Translations under genes and position numbers: made by a program
Assembly: GCA_002418625.1 (NCBI GenBank)
Contig: DIEM01000011.1
Coordinates: forward strand, 1-36,230
Direction of reading: 5' to 3'
Origin: Firmicutes bacterium UBA5774
GTDB lineage: Bacteria > Bacillota > Clostridia > Peptostreptococcales > Anaerovoracaceae
Length of the DNA stretch: 36,230 bases
Shown: one piece after another, positions 23,981 to 31,809 of the stretch
How the letters are laid out: every line of letters starts with the position of its first letter
Numbering within the stretch: the stretch's first letter is position 1
Notes under the pieces: model-generated
Databases searched by the model: none
What the model was told of the DNA's origin: nothing
What the model saw: only the letters and a program-made list of their open reading frames with translations

Positions 23981-24018
23981 GTTGACATTAAAAAGCATGC
24001 ATATATGCAATTGATTAA

Positions 24019-24032
24019 GCAATTAGTATGCC
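24019..24032 (-). promoter_or_regulatory. Sigma-54 (-24/-12) promoter of the AOR-transporter operon
   Basis: On the minus strand the sequence is TTGGCATACTAATTGCTTA, with GG and GC 10 bases apart. The predicted leader before the ATG at 23915 is about 90 bases. Confidence 0.85.
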
Positions 24033-24233
24033 AATACATTGGGATGAAATGAATTCCATGGCAGATTTGAATGATCACCAAGAAAGGATAGATATGTTTA
24101 CTGAGATATGCTAACCTAAAAGTGTTGAGGCGAGTGAAATTGAATATATTGAGTTTCCAGCTACCCATGAAAGTATAGGGGCTTTTTAATAATAACAATC
24201 GGGTTTCAAATATCAATTTAAGAGGAGGTTTTT

Positions 24234-26351
24234 ATGTCTGAAATTGAAAAAATAAAAAACAATGAAAACTGCCACATTAAATTGCTGGCAAATTCTGATG
24301 AGCAACGAATTCACTGGCATGAAGAACTAATTGAGATTGTATTCATTATCTCAGGTTCGGCCAACGTGAAATTGATCAGGGACGAGTACTTATTAAAAGA
24401 GGACGATATAATTGTACTCAATAGGAAGATACCTCATAGCATTAAGAAAATGGATGAAAAGCTCGTATACATTTCTTTATTCATTGACACCTGCTATTTT
24501 GAAACATATATTCCAAATATCAGTCGCGTTTTTTTTATCAACCATCTGAGCGCCTTTAATAAAGATGACGATGCTGTCATAAGGAGCATAAAGAATAATA
24601 TGGCCCGAATTTATATCGAATTGATGGATCGTAATGAGGAGTACGAAAAAAGAATAATAAGCAACTGCATTACAACTTTGACGATCCTCATAAATGAGTT
24701 CAACTATATAAAAAAATCTCCTGACAGTTTTAGAACCATTGAACAATTTGAAAGATTCTGGATGATATGCAGATATATGCTGAATAATCACACAAAGAAG
24801 ATCTCCCTGTCTGAAATGGCAGGATATGTTCATGTCAGCGAATCGCATTTGTCCCATAGTATCAAGGAAGCTACTGATTTGAATTTTGAGGAATTATTGA
24901 ATCTTTATAGATCTGAAGATGCTGCCAGACTGCTGCTTGCTACAAACATGAGCATTACCAAAATATCTTATGAATGTGGATTCTCCGATCAAAAATATTT
25001 TAATAGTTTTTTCAAGAAATTCTTTGGCAGCAGCCCAAATGACTACAGAAATGAAAATCAAAAATATTACAGCATTGATAATTATGAAGAAATAGGGAAA
25101 TCATACATCGATCAGGAACTCTTGAATAGTAAAATCAGTTCTTATATTCAGGGCAAAAGTCAAATCAAGGGTTCCATTCAAGATCGGGAATATAATTTAA
25201 ACATAGATGCCGAAGAAATGTCATATCCATTTAGTCATTATTGGCTTGATTGTGTTTGTATCGGTGAGGCATCCAATTTATTGAAGTCATCCTATCAAAC
25301 GCTGATTAAAAATATGCAGAGTGATATAGGATTTAAATATTTTAAGTTTCATAGTCTTTTCAATAGCGAGACAGTTCAAATGAAAGGTAATGATGTGAAT
25401 ATTGATTGGAATTCACTGTATTCCATGATTGATTTCATTTATGAATCAGAGGCCAGACCTTATATAAACTTTGGATTTGAAAAATATTCACTAGGAACAT
25501 TCAAAGCGATCATGTCGCAATTCATTAATAATTGTATTGAAAAATTTGGGACTGAAGAATTTGAAAAATGGAAATTCTCAGTTACCGGAGTCTGTCCGAA
25601 TGAAAATGTTTTTGCCAAGAATATTGCTTATCTCAACATTCTAAACAACCTCCTTGATGATTATATTCCTGGTCATAGAGCGGATATGGATGCTTGTGAA
25701 ATATATGATTCAAGTCATTTATTATATGATACAGCCTTTATGGGTCCGTATTTTATCAATAAAGCTATAAAAGGAATCAATGTTAACAGCAACATCAATA
25801 AGTACAATACAATTTTCGACTCGAACAATGCTGAATTATTTCATGGCGGGTTGGGATTAGCAACAAAGGGAGGCTTAAAAAAACCTTTATACCATGCGTA
25901 TCATTTGATATCCATGCTTGGAGACAGGATTTTAAGCCAAGGGATCAATTACATTATTACGAAGCGAAAAGATATAATTCAGGTTTTAGTGTATCATACA
26001 CCTTCCAACTATGATGAGCAATTTTTAAACAACCTTCAAATTGAGTCTTCAGACCGATATTCGCTATTTATGCTTGAGGAAGATGTCACAATAGACATAA
26101 ACATAACGAATCTGAGTGGCAACGCCTATATTATCAAGAAGTACCTGATGAACAGGAAATATGGAAGCATATATGACCATATCCCGGAGGCCGGAAGCCC
26201 TTTCTATATCACTGCCAAAGAAAAAGAATATTTGAACAATATATGTAATCCGAGATTGACATTTGATTTTATAAAAGGGCAGAAGAGCTTGAATATTAGA
26301 AGTAAGCTTGAACCGAACAGTGCTGAACTGTATTTGATTGAAAAAGTATAA
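24234..26351 (+). CDS. AraC-type regulator with C-terminal GH39-like domain
   Basis: A 705-residue protein. Residues about 10-90 look like a cupin sugar-sensing domain (HWHEELIEIVFIISG), and 180-275 form an AraC double HTH (ISLSEMAGYVHVSESHLSHSIKEATDLNF, then ITKISYECGFSDQKYFNSFFKKFFGSSPNDYR). From about 325 the sequence follows the glycoside hydrolase family 39 pattern: HYWLDCVCIGEASNLL, IGFKYFKFHSLF, and near 540-575 ELFHGGLGLATKGGLKKPLYHAY. Where GH39 enzymes have the acid/base in a WNEPN motif, this protein reads FSVTGVCPN (448-456), so a ligand-sensing rather than catalytic domain is likely. AGAGGAGG precedes the ATG. It is AT-rich and sits just before the DapA/TRAP cluster, its probable target. 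Confidence 0.85.
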   Translation: MSEIEKIKNNENCHIKLLANSDEQRIHWHEELIEIVFIISGSANVKLIRDEYLLKEDDIIVLNRKIPHSIKKMDEKLVYISLFIDTCYFETYIPNISRVFFINHLSAFNKDDDAVIRSIKNNMARIYIELMDRNEEYEKRIISNCITTLTILINEFNYIKKSPDSFRTIEQFERFWMICRYMLNNHTKKISLSEMAGYVHVSESHLSHSIKEATDLNFEELLNLYRSEDAARLLLATNMSITKISYECGFSDQKYFNSFFKKFFGSSPNDYRNENQKYYSIDNYEEIGKSYIDQELLNSKISSYIQGKSQIKGSIQDREYNLNIDAEEMSYPFSHYWLDCVCIGEASNLLKSSYQTLIKNMQSDIGFKYFKFHSLFNSETVQMKGNDVNIDWNSLYSMIDFIYESEARPYINFGFEKYSLGTFKAIMSQFINNCIEKFGTEEFEKWKFSVTGVCPNENVFAKNIAYLNILNNLLDDYIPGHRADMDACEIYDSSHLLYDTAFMGPYFINKAIKGINVNSNINKYNTIFDSNNAELFHGGLGLATKGGLKKPLYHAYHLISMLGDRILSQGINYIITKRKDIIQVLVYHTPSNYDEQFLNNLQIESSDRYSLFMLEEDVTIDINITNLSGNAYIIKKYLMNRKYGSIYDHIPEAGSPFYITAKEKEYLNNICNPRLTFDFIKGQKSLNIRSKLEPNSAELYLIEKV

Positions 26352-26378
26352 TCAATTCGGACAGCATTCTCAATTTGC

Positions 26379-26417
26379 AAGACATCTTTATAAGATGGAA
26401 GATGCCTTGTTTTTTTA
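26379..26417 (+). terminator. Terminator after the AraC-type gene
   Basis: CAAGACATCTT (26379-26389) pairs with AAGATGCCTTG (26400-26410) with one A-C mismatch and a 10-base loop, followed by seven T. Confidence 0.85.
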
Positions 26418-26594
26418 TTTTCATGCTGCTGCATAAACCGGGAACGGGTCAAAGTATTTTGGTTCTTTAAAAAATGCGAAAAGATTTTCATGCTTTTTAA
26501 TCTATGACAATTCTGCTTTTTCCAATTATCCACATTTCGAATTAGTTGTTAAACCCAGAAAACATGATGGAATAGTCAATGCGATATCGGTGGG

Positions 26595-26610
26595 AATGTT
26601 ATATAACATT
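26595..26610. promoter_or_regulatory. Perfect 16-bp palindrome, candidate operator
   Basis: AATGTTATATAACATT is a perfect palindrome 128 bases before the DapA-family start. Its symmetry suits a dimeric regulator; AraC-type proteins usually prefer direct repeats, so a different factor may bind here. Confidence 0.55.
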
Positions 26611-26737
26611 ATCAAAACAATAATCGCAATATCCAAACGAATTGGTTTAAGAGATTGGAGGTTACAGCAAAGCAACTTCAAGGAAATTTAATTAAGAAAT
26701 CACCATTTGTGAAAAGCGATTTAAAAGGAGGTACACA

Positions 26738-27661
26738 ATGCAAGAAAAAAGAGACGGCTGCGGCGTTGTCGCACCGCTCGTGACAATCTTTAGCAGGGAC
26801 GGATCAATAGATTATGAAGGCACCAAGTCTCATTTGAACTTTCTGATTGAAAACGGGGTACATTCCATATTTGCACTCGGCACAACACAGGAAAACGCTG
26901 CACTGGACGAGCAGGAATATAAGGATCTGGTTAAGGCAATAATAGACGAGACGGCAGGAAGAGTACCTGTATTTATCGGAGTGAGTTCTCCCGCGGTCCG
27001 ACTCTCACAAAATTACGCCGGTTATGCTGAGGCGGCAGGCGCAGATGCGGTATTTGCGGGAGGGCCTTACTATATGCGGGTTACAGAAGATGAACTGATT
27101 CAGTTCCATAAGGATATTGCCGCATCCGTCAAAATTCCCTATTTGCTGTATAACAATCCGGGATTGTCAAAATTGGGCCTGTCAGTAATGCAGATTGCCA
27201 AGCTGACCTGCGAGGGAGTTGTATCCATGGTTAAAGACACATCTGGTAATCCGGTTAGAACACAGGACTTGAAAATGCTGTGCAAGCCTGGGACAAAAGT
27301 ATTCTTCGGTGATGATTATGGTGCGTACCAGGCGATGGTTGTAGGAGCCGATGGCTGGACTGCCGGAATCGCAAATATTATTCCCAAGGAATGCGTTGAA
27401 ATTTGGAATAAAGTCGCTGTTGAAAAAAATTATGAAGAAGGTTTTGCGCTATGGAAGAAGATTTTGCCGCTTCTGAATATGACCATCAGCAAGGACATGT
27501 ATGGTCAGGCAGGAAGCAGATCGGACTGGCTCCAAATTTATAAGGAAGGGGCTAAGATCAGGAATGGAACTAACAGTTTCATGAGGAGACCCTTATTTGA
27601 ATTACCGGATATTGACCGGGGAATCCTGGCAGAGGTGATGAAGGATCTGGGATATTATTAA
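26738..27661 (+). CDS. DapA-family aldolase/lyase (DHDPS/NAL superfamily)
   Basis: A 307-residue TIM-barrel class I lyase. The Schiff-base Lys is Lys166 in MVKDTSGN and the catalytic Tyr is Tyr138 in LLYNNPG. The substrate carboxylate loop reads GTTQEN (48-53) rather than the GTTGE of dihydrodipicolinate synthase, and with the TRAP and hydroxyacid genes beside it a sugar-acid or keto-acid cleavage or dehydration is likelier than lysine synthesis. AAAGGAGG lies before the ATG. It is first of a same-strand cluster after the AraC-type gene. Relatives include N-acetylneuraminate lyase, 2-keto-3-deoxygluconate aldolase and 5-dehydro-4-deoxyglucarate dehydratase; the choice among them is open. Confidence 0.85.
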   Translation: MQEKRDGCGVVAPLVTIFSRDGSIDYEGTKSHLNFLIENGVHSIFALGTTQENAALDEQEYKDLVKAIIDETAGRVPVFIGVSSPAVRLSQNYAGYAEAAGADAVFAGGPYYMRVTEDELIQFHKDIAASVKIPYLLYNNPGLSKLGLSVMQIAKLTCEGVVSMVKDTSGNPVRTQDLKMLCKPGTKVFFGDDYGAYQAMVVGADGWTAGIANIIPKECVEIWNKVAVEKNYEEGFALWKKILPLLNMTISKDMYGQAGSRSDWLQIYKEGAKIRNGTNSFMRRPLFELPDIDRGILAEVMKDLGYY

Positions 27662-27797
27662 CAAATCATGGCAGGTATCTTGCGAAGTCAATAAAATAAG
27701 CATCTTACTTTTACGATCAAATCATTATTTTTTAAATTAGCGAAATGAATGGATTGTTATGGAATTATTAATTGCAGAACAAAGAGGAGGAAGAAAG

Positions 27798-28814
27798 ATG
27801 AAAAAAGTCTTAGCGATGGGATTAATTCTTGCACTAGTATTTGCTCTGAATGCATGTGGAGGAACTTCGGAGGAAGCTGAAGTCAATGAATCAGAGTCTA
27901 TTATTTTTGCGGTCGGCACCGTAGAGAGTGGGGAATCCGCTACAGGCAATGCCATGAAAACATTTGAAACTTATGTGGAGGAAAACACCGATGGCATCGT
28001 TGATGTACAGGTACATAATGATGGAGTTCTTGGTGGTGAAAGAGAAATTTTAGAAAGTGTTAAGATGGGGACGGTTCAATTATGCGTACCTGGATCAGCG
28101 CAATTCACAGCATACGATCCCAAATTTGCAATCTTGGATTTGCCATTTTTATTTCCATCACTTGAAGCGAATTTAGAGGCTTGGAACGGCGAATTAGGTG
28201 ATGTTTATATTGGATGGCTGGAAGAAATCGGTTATAAATGTTATGGCATAGTGCCTGTCGGTGGATTTAGGGGATTGTCGAACGATGTCCGTGAGATACA
28301 TACTCCTTCCGATATGGAAGGTCTGAAGATTCGCGTAATGGAATCGAAAAACTACGTCGATACTTTCAATCTTCTTGGAGCAAACGCGGTGACAATGAGC
28401 TATGGCGAAGTGTATACCGCGCTGCAGCAGGGAACTATAGATGGGCAGGACAATGCGCCTCAGTACACTGTAACAACTGGTTTTTATGAATTGCAGCCAT
28501 ATTATACGAGATTGAATCATGTACATAGCCGAGAGTTATATATAACGTCCAAAGAGTATATGGATAACCTTGACCCTGAGATCCGACAGGTTATCGAAGA
28601 CGGAATTGAAATTGCAATGAAGCAGCATGGAGAGGAAAGTATAAAGACGGATGAAGACTTCGTTCAGCAGATGGTTGATGCGGGCGTAACGGTCACTTAT
28701 TTGACGGATGAAGAAATTGCCTTATTTAGAGAAAAGGTGACGCCTTTATATGACGAATTCAGAGAGATTGTTGGAGACGAAGTATTTGACCTAGCTCTAT
28801 CATATTCGAAATAA
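27798..28814 (+). CDS. dctP: TRAP transporter substrate-binding lipoprotein (DctP family)
   Basis: A 338-residue extracytoplasmic solute-binding protein anchored as a lipoprotein: signal sequence with lipobox LNAC (Cys at about residue 19). The family features are GLKIRVMESKNYVDTFNLLGANAVTMSYGEVYTALQQGTIDGQDN, which includes the Arg that binds the substrate carboxylate. An organic acid is therefore the expected ligand. An earlier ATG at 27759 is in frame, but AGAGGAGG and the signal peptide set the start at 27798. It is 136 bases after the lyase and is followed by the palindrome and the two permease genes. Confidence 0.92.
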   Translation: MKKVLAMGLILALVFALNACGGTSEEAEVNESESIIFAVGTVESGESATGNAMKTFETYVEENTDGIVDVQVHNDGVLGGEREILESVKMGTVQLCVPGSAQFTAYDPKFAILDLPFLFPSLEANLEAWNGELGDVYIGWLEEIGYKCYGIVPVGGFRGLSNDVREIHTPSDMEGLKIRVMESKNYVDTFNLLGANAVTMSYGEVYTALQQGTIDGQDNAPQYTVTTGFYELQPYYTRLNHVHSRELYITSKEYMDNLDPEIRQVIEDGIEIAMKQHGEESIKTDEDFVQQMVDAGVTVTYLTDEEIALFREKVTPLYDEFREIVGDEVFDLALSYSK

Positions 28815-28830
28815 CAGCAACGTATTCAAA

Positions 28831-28876
28831 TTTGGCATATGGCGATGGTTCGATCGAACCATCGCCATATGCCAAA
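28831..28876. repeat. Perfect 46-bp palindrome between dctP and dctQ
   Basis: Bases 28831-28853 (starting TTTGGCATATGGCGATGG) are the exact reverse complement of 28854-28876, with no spacer. As RNA it gives a stem of about 21 pairs with a 4-base loop. No T-run follows, so it is not a standard terminator. In TRAP operons a hairpin at this position could keep more mRNA for the binding protein than for the permeases. Confidence 0.9.
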
Positions 28877-28893
28877 AGAAAGGATATGGGTTT

Positions 28894-29373
28894 ATGAAAA
28901 AGGCCATAAAAATCTTCAATAATGTTGAAGAGAAGTTCTTAGCTTACACATTTATCATTATGATCGTCATTGTTTTTACCCAGGTGATTTTCAGGCTTTC
29001 AGGGCATGCCAATTCCTGGAGTGAAGAACTGGCCAGATACATATACATATGGGAATCCTGGGTTGGATTGAGTTACTGCCAGAGATATCATGAGCATATT
29101 AGAATCGTTGCTGTGTTAGAGGCATTGCCGCCACTAGGGAAAAAAATCCTGGAATTCATTGTGATCCTGCTGTCAGGAACAGTGGCCGCTGTATTAGCGT
29201 ATCTGGGGATCCGAATGGTCTATTACTTATATGAGCTTGGGACATTTTCGGCATATTTGAGCATACCAAACTGGATTATTTACGCTGCGCTCCCGGTTGG
29301 ATGCGTTGGTTATATTATAAGATTATTGATCGATGCTTACATATTAATAACTGGAAGGGATGTGACTGCGTAA
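28894..29373 (+). CDS. dctQ: TRAP transporter small permease (DctQ family)
   Basis: A 159-residue membrane protein with four predicted helices, the small integral subunit of the TRAP transporter. The segment SWSEELARYIYIWESWVGLSYCQRYHEHIRI (about residues 43-73) is the conserved DctQ signature. GAAAGGA is spaced eight bases from the ATG. It follows the dctP-dctQ palindrome, and dctM begins one base after its stop codon, so the permease pair is co-translated. Confidence 0.9.
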   Translation: MKKAIKIFNNVEEKFLAYTFIIMIVIVFTQVIFRLSGHANSWSEELARYIYIWESWVGLSYCQRYHEHIRIVAVLEALPPLGKKILEFIVILLSGTVAAVLAYLGIRMVYYLYELGTFSAYLSIPNWIIYAALPVGCVGYIIRLLIDAYILITGRDVTA

Positions 29374-29374
29374 C

Positions 29375-30640
29375 ATGGATATGATCGTAATGTTCGGGGT
29401 ACTGTTTATTTGCATTACTCTTTCCGTGCCGATCGGCATTTCCGTCGGTATCGCCACGGTAGTCACTTTTGCCCTGTTCCTTGATGTTCCGCTGACCATT
29501 ATTGCACAATCATGCATTACTGGGTTGGACTCTTTTACAATGCTGGCAATACCGTTTTTTATTATGGCCGGTATCATTATGGGGAAAGGCGGCATTGCCA
29601 AACGACTAGTAGATACGTTCCACGCACTTGTTGGCCACTTGACTGGAGGACTTGGCATAGTCACTGTAATCACATGTGGATTTTTTGGTTCGATTTCCGG
29701 ATCGGCAAATGCAACAGTCGCTGCCGTGGGCGGATTTATGATTCCGGAAATGGTTAGGAAAGGTTATGATCCAGGATACGCGGCATCTGTAACCGCATGT
29801 TCCGGCACTGTCAGCCTGCTAATTCCGCCAAGCCTCTGCCTTGTGATATACGGCGTTACGACGTCTACATCAATTGGAGATTTGTTCCTTGCAGGTATAA
29901 TACCGGGTGTTATGATGGTTATCGCCTTGTGCTTCGGCGCATACTATTATGCCAGAAAATACAATTTTAGAGGAACTGAAAAACAGCCGTTCAGCGTATT
30001 CTTGAGATCAGCCTGGGATGCGAAATGGGCATTTTTGTGTCCGATCATCATTCTAGGAGGCATTTACTCTGGGGTGTTTACTCCGACGGAAGCTTCAGTC
30101 GTCAGCGTTGTATATGCAATTTTTGTCGGATTTTTCATATATAAAGAATTGACAGTAAAGCTGATGTTTGAAGCATTGCTTGATACAATGAAAATCAACG
30201 GCATGGTGCTGTACATGCTCGGTGTTTCGCTTGCCTTTTCCAAATATTTGAGTCTGGCGCAAATTCCGGATGAATTGGTTGCATGGATGACCGGAATCAC
30301 CGATAATCCAATCATTCTGTTGCTTATAATCAACATTGCGTTACTTGTAATAGGCTGCCCAATCGATAGTTTCGCGATTATCATTATAATGTCACCGCTA
30401 TTATTGCCGATTGCTGTTGAAGCAGGAATGACACCAATATCCTTTGGCGTACTTATTGTACTGAATGCCACTATTGGCATTATAACCCCCCCGTATGGAG
30501 GTAATCTATTCATAGGCGCCAGTATTGCGGGAGTGACGATGGAGCACTTCATGAAATTTTTCTGGGCATTCTTCGTAGGATTATTAATTGTTTTAATGCT
30601 TACGACTTACGTTCCGGCAGTGACGCTTTGCTTACTTTAA
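29375..30640 (+). CDS. dctM: TRAP transporter large permease (DctM family)
   Basis: A 421-residue membrane protein with about 12 helices that carries out sodium-driven solute transport. Typical features are IPFFIMAGIIMGKGGIAKRLV, the GGLGIVTVITCGFFGSISGSANATVAAVG segment, SLLIPPSLCLVIYGVTTSTSIGDLF and GIITPPYGGNLFIGASIAG. It starts one base after dctQ with no close ribosome site, so translation probably depends on coupling. A downstream gap of 58 bases leads to the hydroxyacid dehydrogenase. Confidence 0.92.
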   Translation: MDMIVMFGVLFICITLSVPIGISVGIATVVTFALFLDVPLTIIAQSCITGLDSFTMLAIPFFIMAGIIMGKGGIAKRLVDTFHALVGHLTGGLGIVTVITCGFFGSISGSANATVAAVGGFMIPEMVRKGYDPGYAASVTACSGTVSLLIPPSLCLVIYGVTTSTSIGDLFLAGIIPGVMMVIALCFGAYYYARKYNFRGTEKQPFSVFLRSAWDAKWAFLCPIIILGGIYSGVFTPTEASVVSVVYAIFVGFFIYKELTVKLMFEALLDTMKINGMVLYMLGVSLAFSKYLSLAQIPDELVAWMTGITDNPIILLLIINIALLVIGCPIDSFAIIIIMSPLLLPIAVEAGMTPISFGVLIVLNATIGIITPPYGGNLFIGASIAGVTMEHFMKFFWAFFVGLLIVLMLTTYVPAVTLCLL

Positions 30641-30698
30641 AGGCTTAAGGGAGAATATCAAATTAGAACATATGGAATCAAGATTAGTGGAGGACAGC

Positions 30699-31706
30699 AT
30701 GAGCAGATATAAAATTGTTGTATATAATACCATTGTTGGCAAAGACCGTGATATTGAGGAGGAGGTACTGAAGCGAGACGGGTTTGATGATTTTGAGCTG
30801 GTCCGAATCGAGGGCAATGACGATGAAGTTTTTTTGAAAGAAGCCGAAGATGCAGATGGACTTTGCGCATGGGCTTATCTTGACAAGCCTAAATTTAAAA
30901 GACTGGCAAAATGTAAAATTATTGTGTCGCCGGGAATAGGAGTTGACAGGTTCGATTTGCAGGGAGCGACAGAATGTGGAGTATGCGTTGCCAATGTACC
31001 GGATTATTGTGTTGAGGATGTAGCGGTACACACTGTTGCCATGATGCTTGACTGTACGAGAAAATTGACTTTTCTTGACAGGGATGTCAGAAAAGGTGGC
31101 TGGAAGGTGCTAGCTTGTGGCAAGATTTACAGAATGGCAGGCAGGACTTATGGGCTTGTGTCGTTCGGGCATATTCCACAAAGAATTGCAGAGCTGATGA
31201 GACCTTTCAATGTACGAATTGTTGCCTATGATCCATTCGCATCAGATGACGCGTTTGAAAAATTTGGCGTTGAGCGAATCAATACGCTGGAAGAACTCTT
31301 CATGCAGAGCAATTATATTTCAGTGCATACTCCGCATATGGCGGAAACTCATCATATTATTGGACGGAAGCAGTTGGAACTGATGAAGGACGGTTCGGTG
31401 ATTGTGGTGTGCGGCAGAGGTGGCGTTGTTGACGAAGACGCTTTGAAGGATGCTTTGTTAAGCGGAAAGGTTGGCTGTGCGGGAATCGATGTGATTGAGG
31501 ATGAAATTAATAATACAAGTGTTCTTATGGGACTGGACAATATAATAATGACACCGCATTCAGCATATTACAGCGAAGATTCTTGCGATGATTTAAGAAG
31601 AAAGACAATTGAAGCAATCGTTGATACGGTCCGTGCAAAGAAACCCCCGAAGAATCTTGTAAATAAAGACGTAATAGGGCATGCCAGATTTGAAAAAGAA
31701 CAATAA
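30699..31706 (+). CDS. D-2-hydroxyacid dehydrogenase family protein (CtBP-like)
   Basis: A 335-residue protein of the NAD-dependent D-2-hydroxyacid dehydrogenase family. The catalytic set is in place: Arg240 (VVCGRGGVVDE), Glu269 (DVIEDEI) and His287 (MTPHSAYYS). The nucleotide-binding loop is unusual: where the family has GxGxxG it reads SFGHIP (155-160), so two of three glycines are replaced. GTGGAGG fits the ATG at 30699; an ATG at 30672 is also open. The cluster suggests oxidation or reduction of an imported 2-hydroxy acid. Whether it is an active enzyme with relaxed cofactor binding or a regulator cannot be told from sequence. Confidence 0.82.
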   Translation: MSRYKIVVYNTIVGKDRDIEEEVLKRDGFDDFELVRIEGNDDEVFLKEAEDADGLCAWAYLDKPKFKRLAKCKIIVSPGIGVDRFDLQGATECGVCVANVPDYCVEDVAVHTVAMMLDCTRKLTFLDRDVRKGGWKVLACGKIYRMAGRTYGLVSFGHIPQRIAELMRPFNVRIVAYDPFASDDAFEKFGVERINTLEELFMQSNYISVHTPHMAETHHIIGRKQLELMKDGSVIVVCGRGGVVDEDALKDALLSGKVGCAGIDVIEDEINNTSVLMGLDNIIMTPHSAYYSEDSCDDLRRKTIEAIVDTVRAKKPPKNLVNKDVIGHARFEKEQ

Positions 31707-31737
31707 CGAAAAAGTGTAAAAATATATAAATATTTGA

Positions 31738-31777
31738 CTTGAGAGTTGCAGGATTTTTTTGGCAACTCTCAAGCCAT
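31738..31777 (+). terminator. Intercistronic hairpin, weak terminator or attenuator
   Basis: CTTGAGAGTTGC (31738-31749) pairs perfectly with 31762-31773 through 12 bp; the 12-base loop holds seven T. Only TTTT follows, after CCA. It could partly end transcription or reduce expression of the LarA-like gene that follows. Confidence 0.6.
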
Positions 31778-31809
31778 TTTGCGATGGGAAAATAGAGGAG
31801 GTGATACAA

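Larger units (their letters stand above)
23916..24233. other. 318-bp divergent gap between the AOR gene and the AraC-type regulator
   Basis: It holds the AOR leader with an inverted repeat (23949-23980), a GCATATATGC palindrome at 23999-24008 next to the predicted transcription start, the sigma-54 promoter (24019-24032), about 190 bases in which I find no GTTTC-N6-GAAAC dyad, and the AGAGGAGG site of the regulator gene. No gene and no convincing sigma-A promoter for the regulator was recognised. Confidence 0.6.
26352..26737. other. 386-bp gap before the DapA/TRAP cluster
   Basis: It contains the terminator of the AraC-type gene (26379-26417), an AT-rich stretch without genes, the 16-bp palindrome at 26595-26610, and a long leader ending in AAAGGAGG. 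It is the most likely promoter region of the cluster, but I could not choose a -35/-10 pair, and no -24/-12 element is present. Confidence 0.6.

Noticed and set aside
24150..24204. GTTTC...GAAAG near the AOR promoter as an activator dyad
   Set aside because: The half-sites are 11 bases apart, which does not match the N6 spacing of all six copies at the other loci.
26711..26726. CcpA-type catabolite element near TGAAAAGCGATTTA before the DapA gene
   Set aside because: The match needs an inserted base in the centre of the consensus and is too weak to report.
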